Below are positions 63,294-64,000 of a stretch of DNA of 64,000 nt, in pieces. The stretch is from Streptomyces sp. HUAS ZL42. GTDB lineage: Bacteria; Actinomycetota; Actinomycetes; Streptomycetales; Streptomycetaceae. The translations under genes were made by a program, and so were the position numbers. The stretch spans positions 5,801,001 through 5,865,000 of the forward strand of contig NZ_CP160403.1 of the NCBI RefSeq assembly GCF_040782645.1, written 5' to 3'. The stretch's first letter is position 1. Each line of letters begins with the position of its first letter. The notes under the pieces are model-generated. The model was given only the letters and a program-made list of their open reading frames with translations, did not search any database and had not been told where the DNA came from.

Positions 63294-64000
63294 GCGCGCG
63301 CCCCTTCCTCCGCGTCCTCCGCGCGGGTCTGCAGCTTCAGCCCGACCAGCGAGAGGGCGAGGATGATCACGGTCAGGACGGTGGAGATCGCGGCGCCGTA
63401 GCCGACCTGGGTCTTCTCGAAGAACGTGGTGAACGAGAAGTAGGAGGGGACGTTCGTCGCACCGCCCGGCCCGCCCTTGGTCAGGACGTACACCGCGCCG
63501 AACACCTTCAGCGCGGCGATCGAGCACCAGGTGAGCACGACATAGGTCTCCGGGCGGATCTGCGGCAGCGTGATGTGCCAGAAGCGGCGCCACCAGCCGG
63601 CCCCGTCCAGCTCTGCCGCCTCGTACAGCTGCGGGTCGACGCGCTGCAGCCCGGCCATGAACACCACCAGCGGGAAGCCGATCTGCACCCACACCATCAC
63701 GCCCATCACGCTGTAGAGCGCGATGTCGGGGTCGCCCAGCCAGTCCTGCTGCCAGGACCCGAGACCGACCGCGTTCAGCAGGGCGTTGAGCGAGCCGTTG
63801 TCGGGCGCCAGGATCCAGCTCCAGACGATGCCCGCGACCGCGATCGGCAGCACCTGCGGAAGGTAGAAACAGGCGCGCAGCACGGCGGCCACCCTGCTGC
63901 CGAAGTGCTTGCCGACGTAGTCGAACAGCGCGGCCGCCAGGACGAGACCGATCACCGTCGGTACGGCCGCCATCGCGACGACCATGAACAGGCTGTGCCG
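63290..64000 (-). CDS. Sugar ABC importer permease (MalF type), truncated by window end
   Basis: The C-terminal 236 residues of a MalF-like permease; the reading frame continues past 64000, so the N terminus is not seen. The EAA loop is YEAAELDGAGWWRRFWHITL. Other typical blocks are PQVLPIAVAGIVWSWILAPD and GGPGGATNVPSYFSFTTFFE. Its stop overlaps the start of the next permease by four bases. The substrate-binding protein is presumably encoded just beyond the window. Confidence 0.92.
   Translation of the reverse strand, partial: RHSLFMVVAMAAVPTVIGLVLAAALFDYVGKHFGSRVAAVLRACFYLPQVLPIAVAGIVWSWILAPDNGSLNALLNAVGLGSWQQDWLGDPDIALYSVMGVMVWVQIGFPLVVFMAGLQRVDPQLYEAAELDGAGWWRRFWHITLPQIRPETYVVLTWCSIAALKVFGAVYVLTKGGPGGATNVPSYFSFTTFFEKTQVGYGAAISTVLTVIILALSLVGLKLQTRAEDAEEGARA

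Overview
The window is high-GC actinomycete DNA and almost certainly comes from a Streptomyces chromosome. Many starts are GTG, with occasional TTG. Rare TTA leucine codons stand out. The block pkaA-pkaB-prfB-ftsE-ftsX-S41 protease-smpB-ssrA follows the order I recall from Streptomyces. Nothing was searched against a database; all names rest on motifs, lengths and context.

Layout. (1) 1-17344 is mostly a minus-strand cell-wall glycopolymer region. It has a two-gene ABC exporter of the teichoic-acid type, three large proteins fusing a family 2 glycosyltransferase to a CDP-glycerol-type glycerophosphotransferase, the start of another glycosyltransferase, galE, a GT87-like membrane glycosyltransferase and two polytopic membrane proteins. 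Within it lie a TetR regulator, an orphan response regulator, a broken ADP-ribosylglycohydrolase and the divergent ohrR/ohr peroxide-defence pair. (2) 17536-21171 is a carbohydrate ABC importer without its own ATPase. (3) 21477-28672 holds an FHA-FtsK/SpoIIIE-like ATPase divergent from two membrane-anchored Ser/Thr kinases, likely a phospho-signalling unit. (4) 28784-35502 is core: release factor 2, a sortase-type surface protein, FtsE/FtsX, an S41 protease carrying a TTA codon, SmpB and tmRNA.

(5) 35578-55078, directly after ssrA, is accessory DNA. A VapBC toxin-antitoxin pair is followed by a large secreted LamG-type gene split by an IS630 element. Removing the element and one TA copy restores the frame exactly. 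Next comes a 2331-residue RHS polymorphic toxin with a Hint protease domain, a lower-GC 100-residue toxin tail and an adjacent immunity candidate. Six bases after the immunity gene is an IS5-type element whose transposase is interrupted by a complete 2.4-kb group II intron (5' GTGCG end, domain V, RT-HNH protein, AC 3' end). An HATPase/XRE/DUF397 regulatory cluster of the abaA/whiJ type and a zinc-ribbon HTH protein close the region. I saw no integrase.

(6) 55212-64000 is a hemicellulose-utilisation locus: a secreted PHB-depolymerase/CE1-type esterase, a secreted GH3 glycosidase with a beta-trefoil-like insert and a CBM6-like tail, a LacI regulator, a YicI-type GH31 alpha-xylosidase and two sugar ABC permeases. 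Together they point to xyloglucan or xylo-oligosaccharide use. The second permease runs off the window end.
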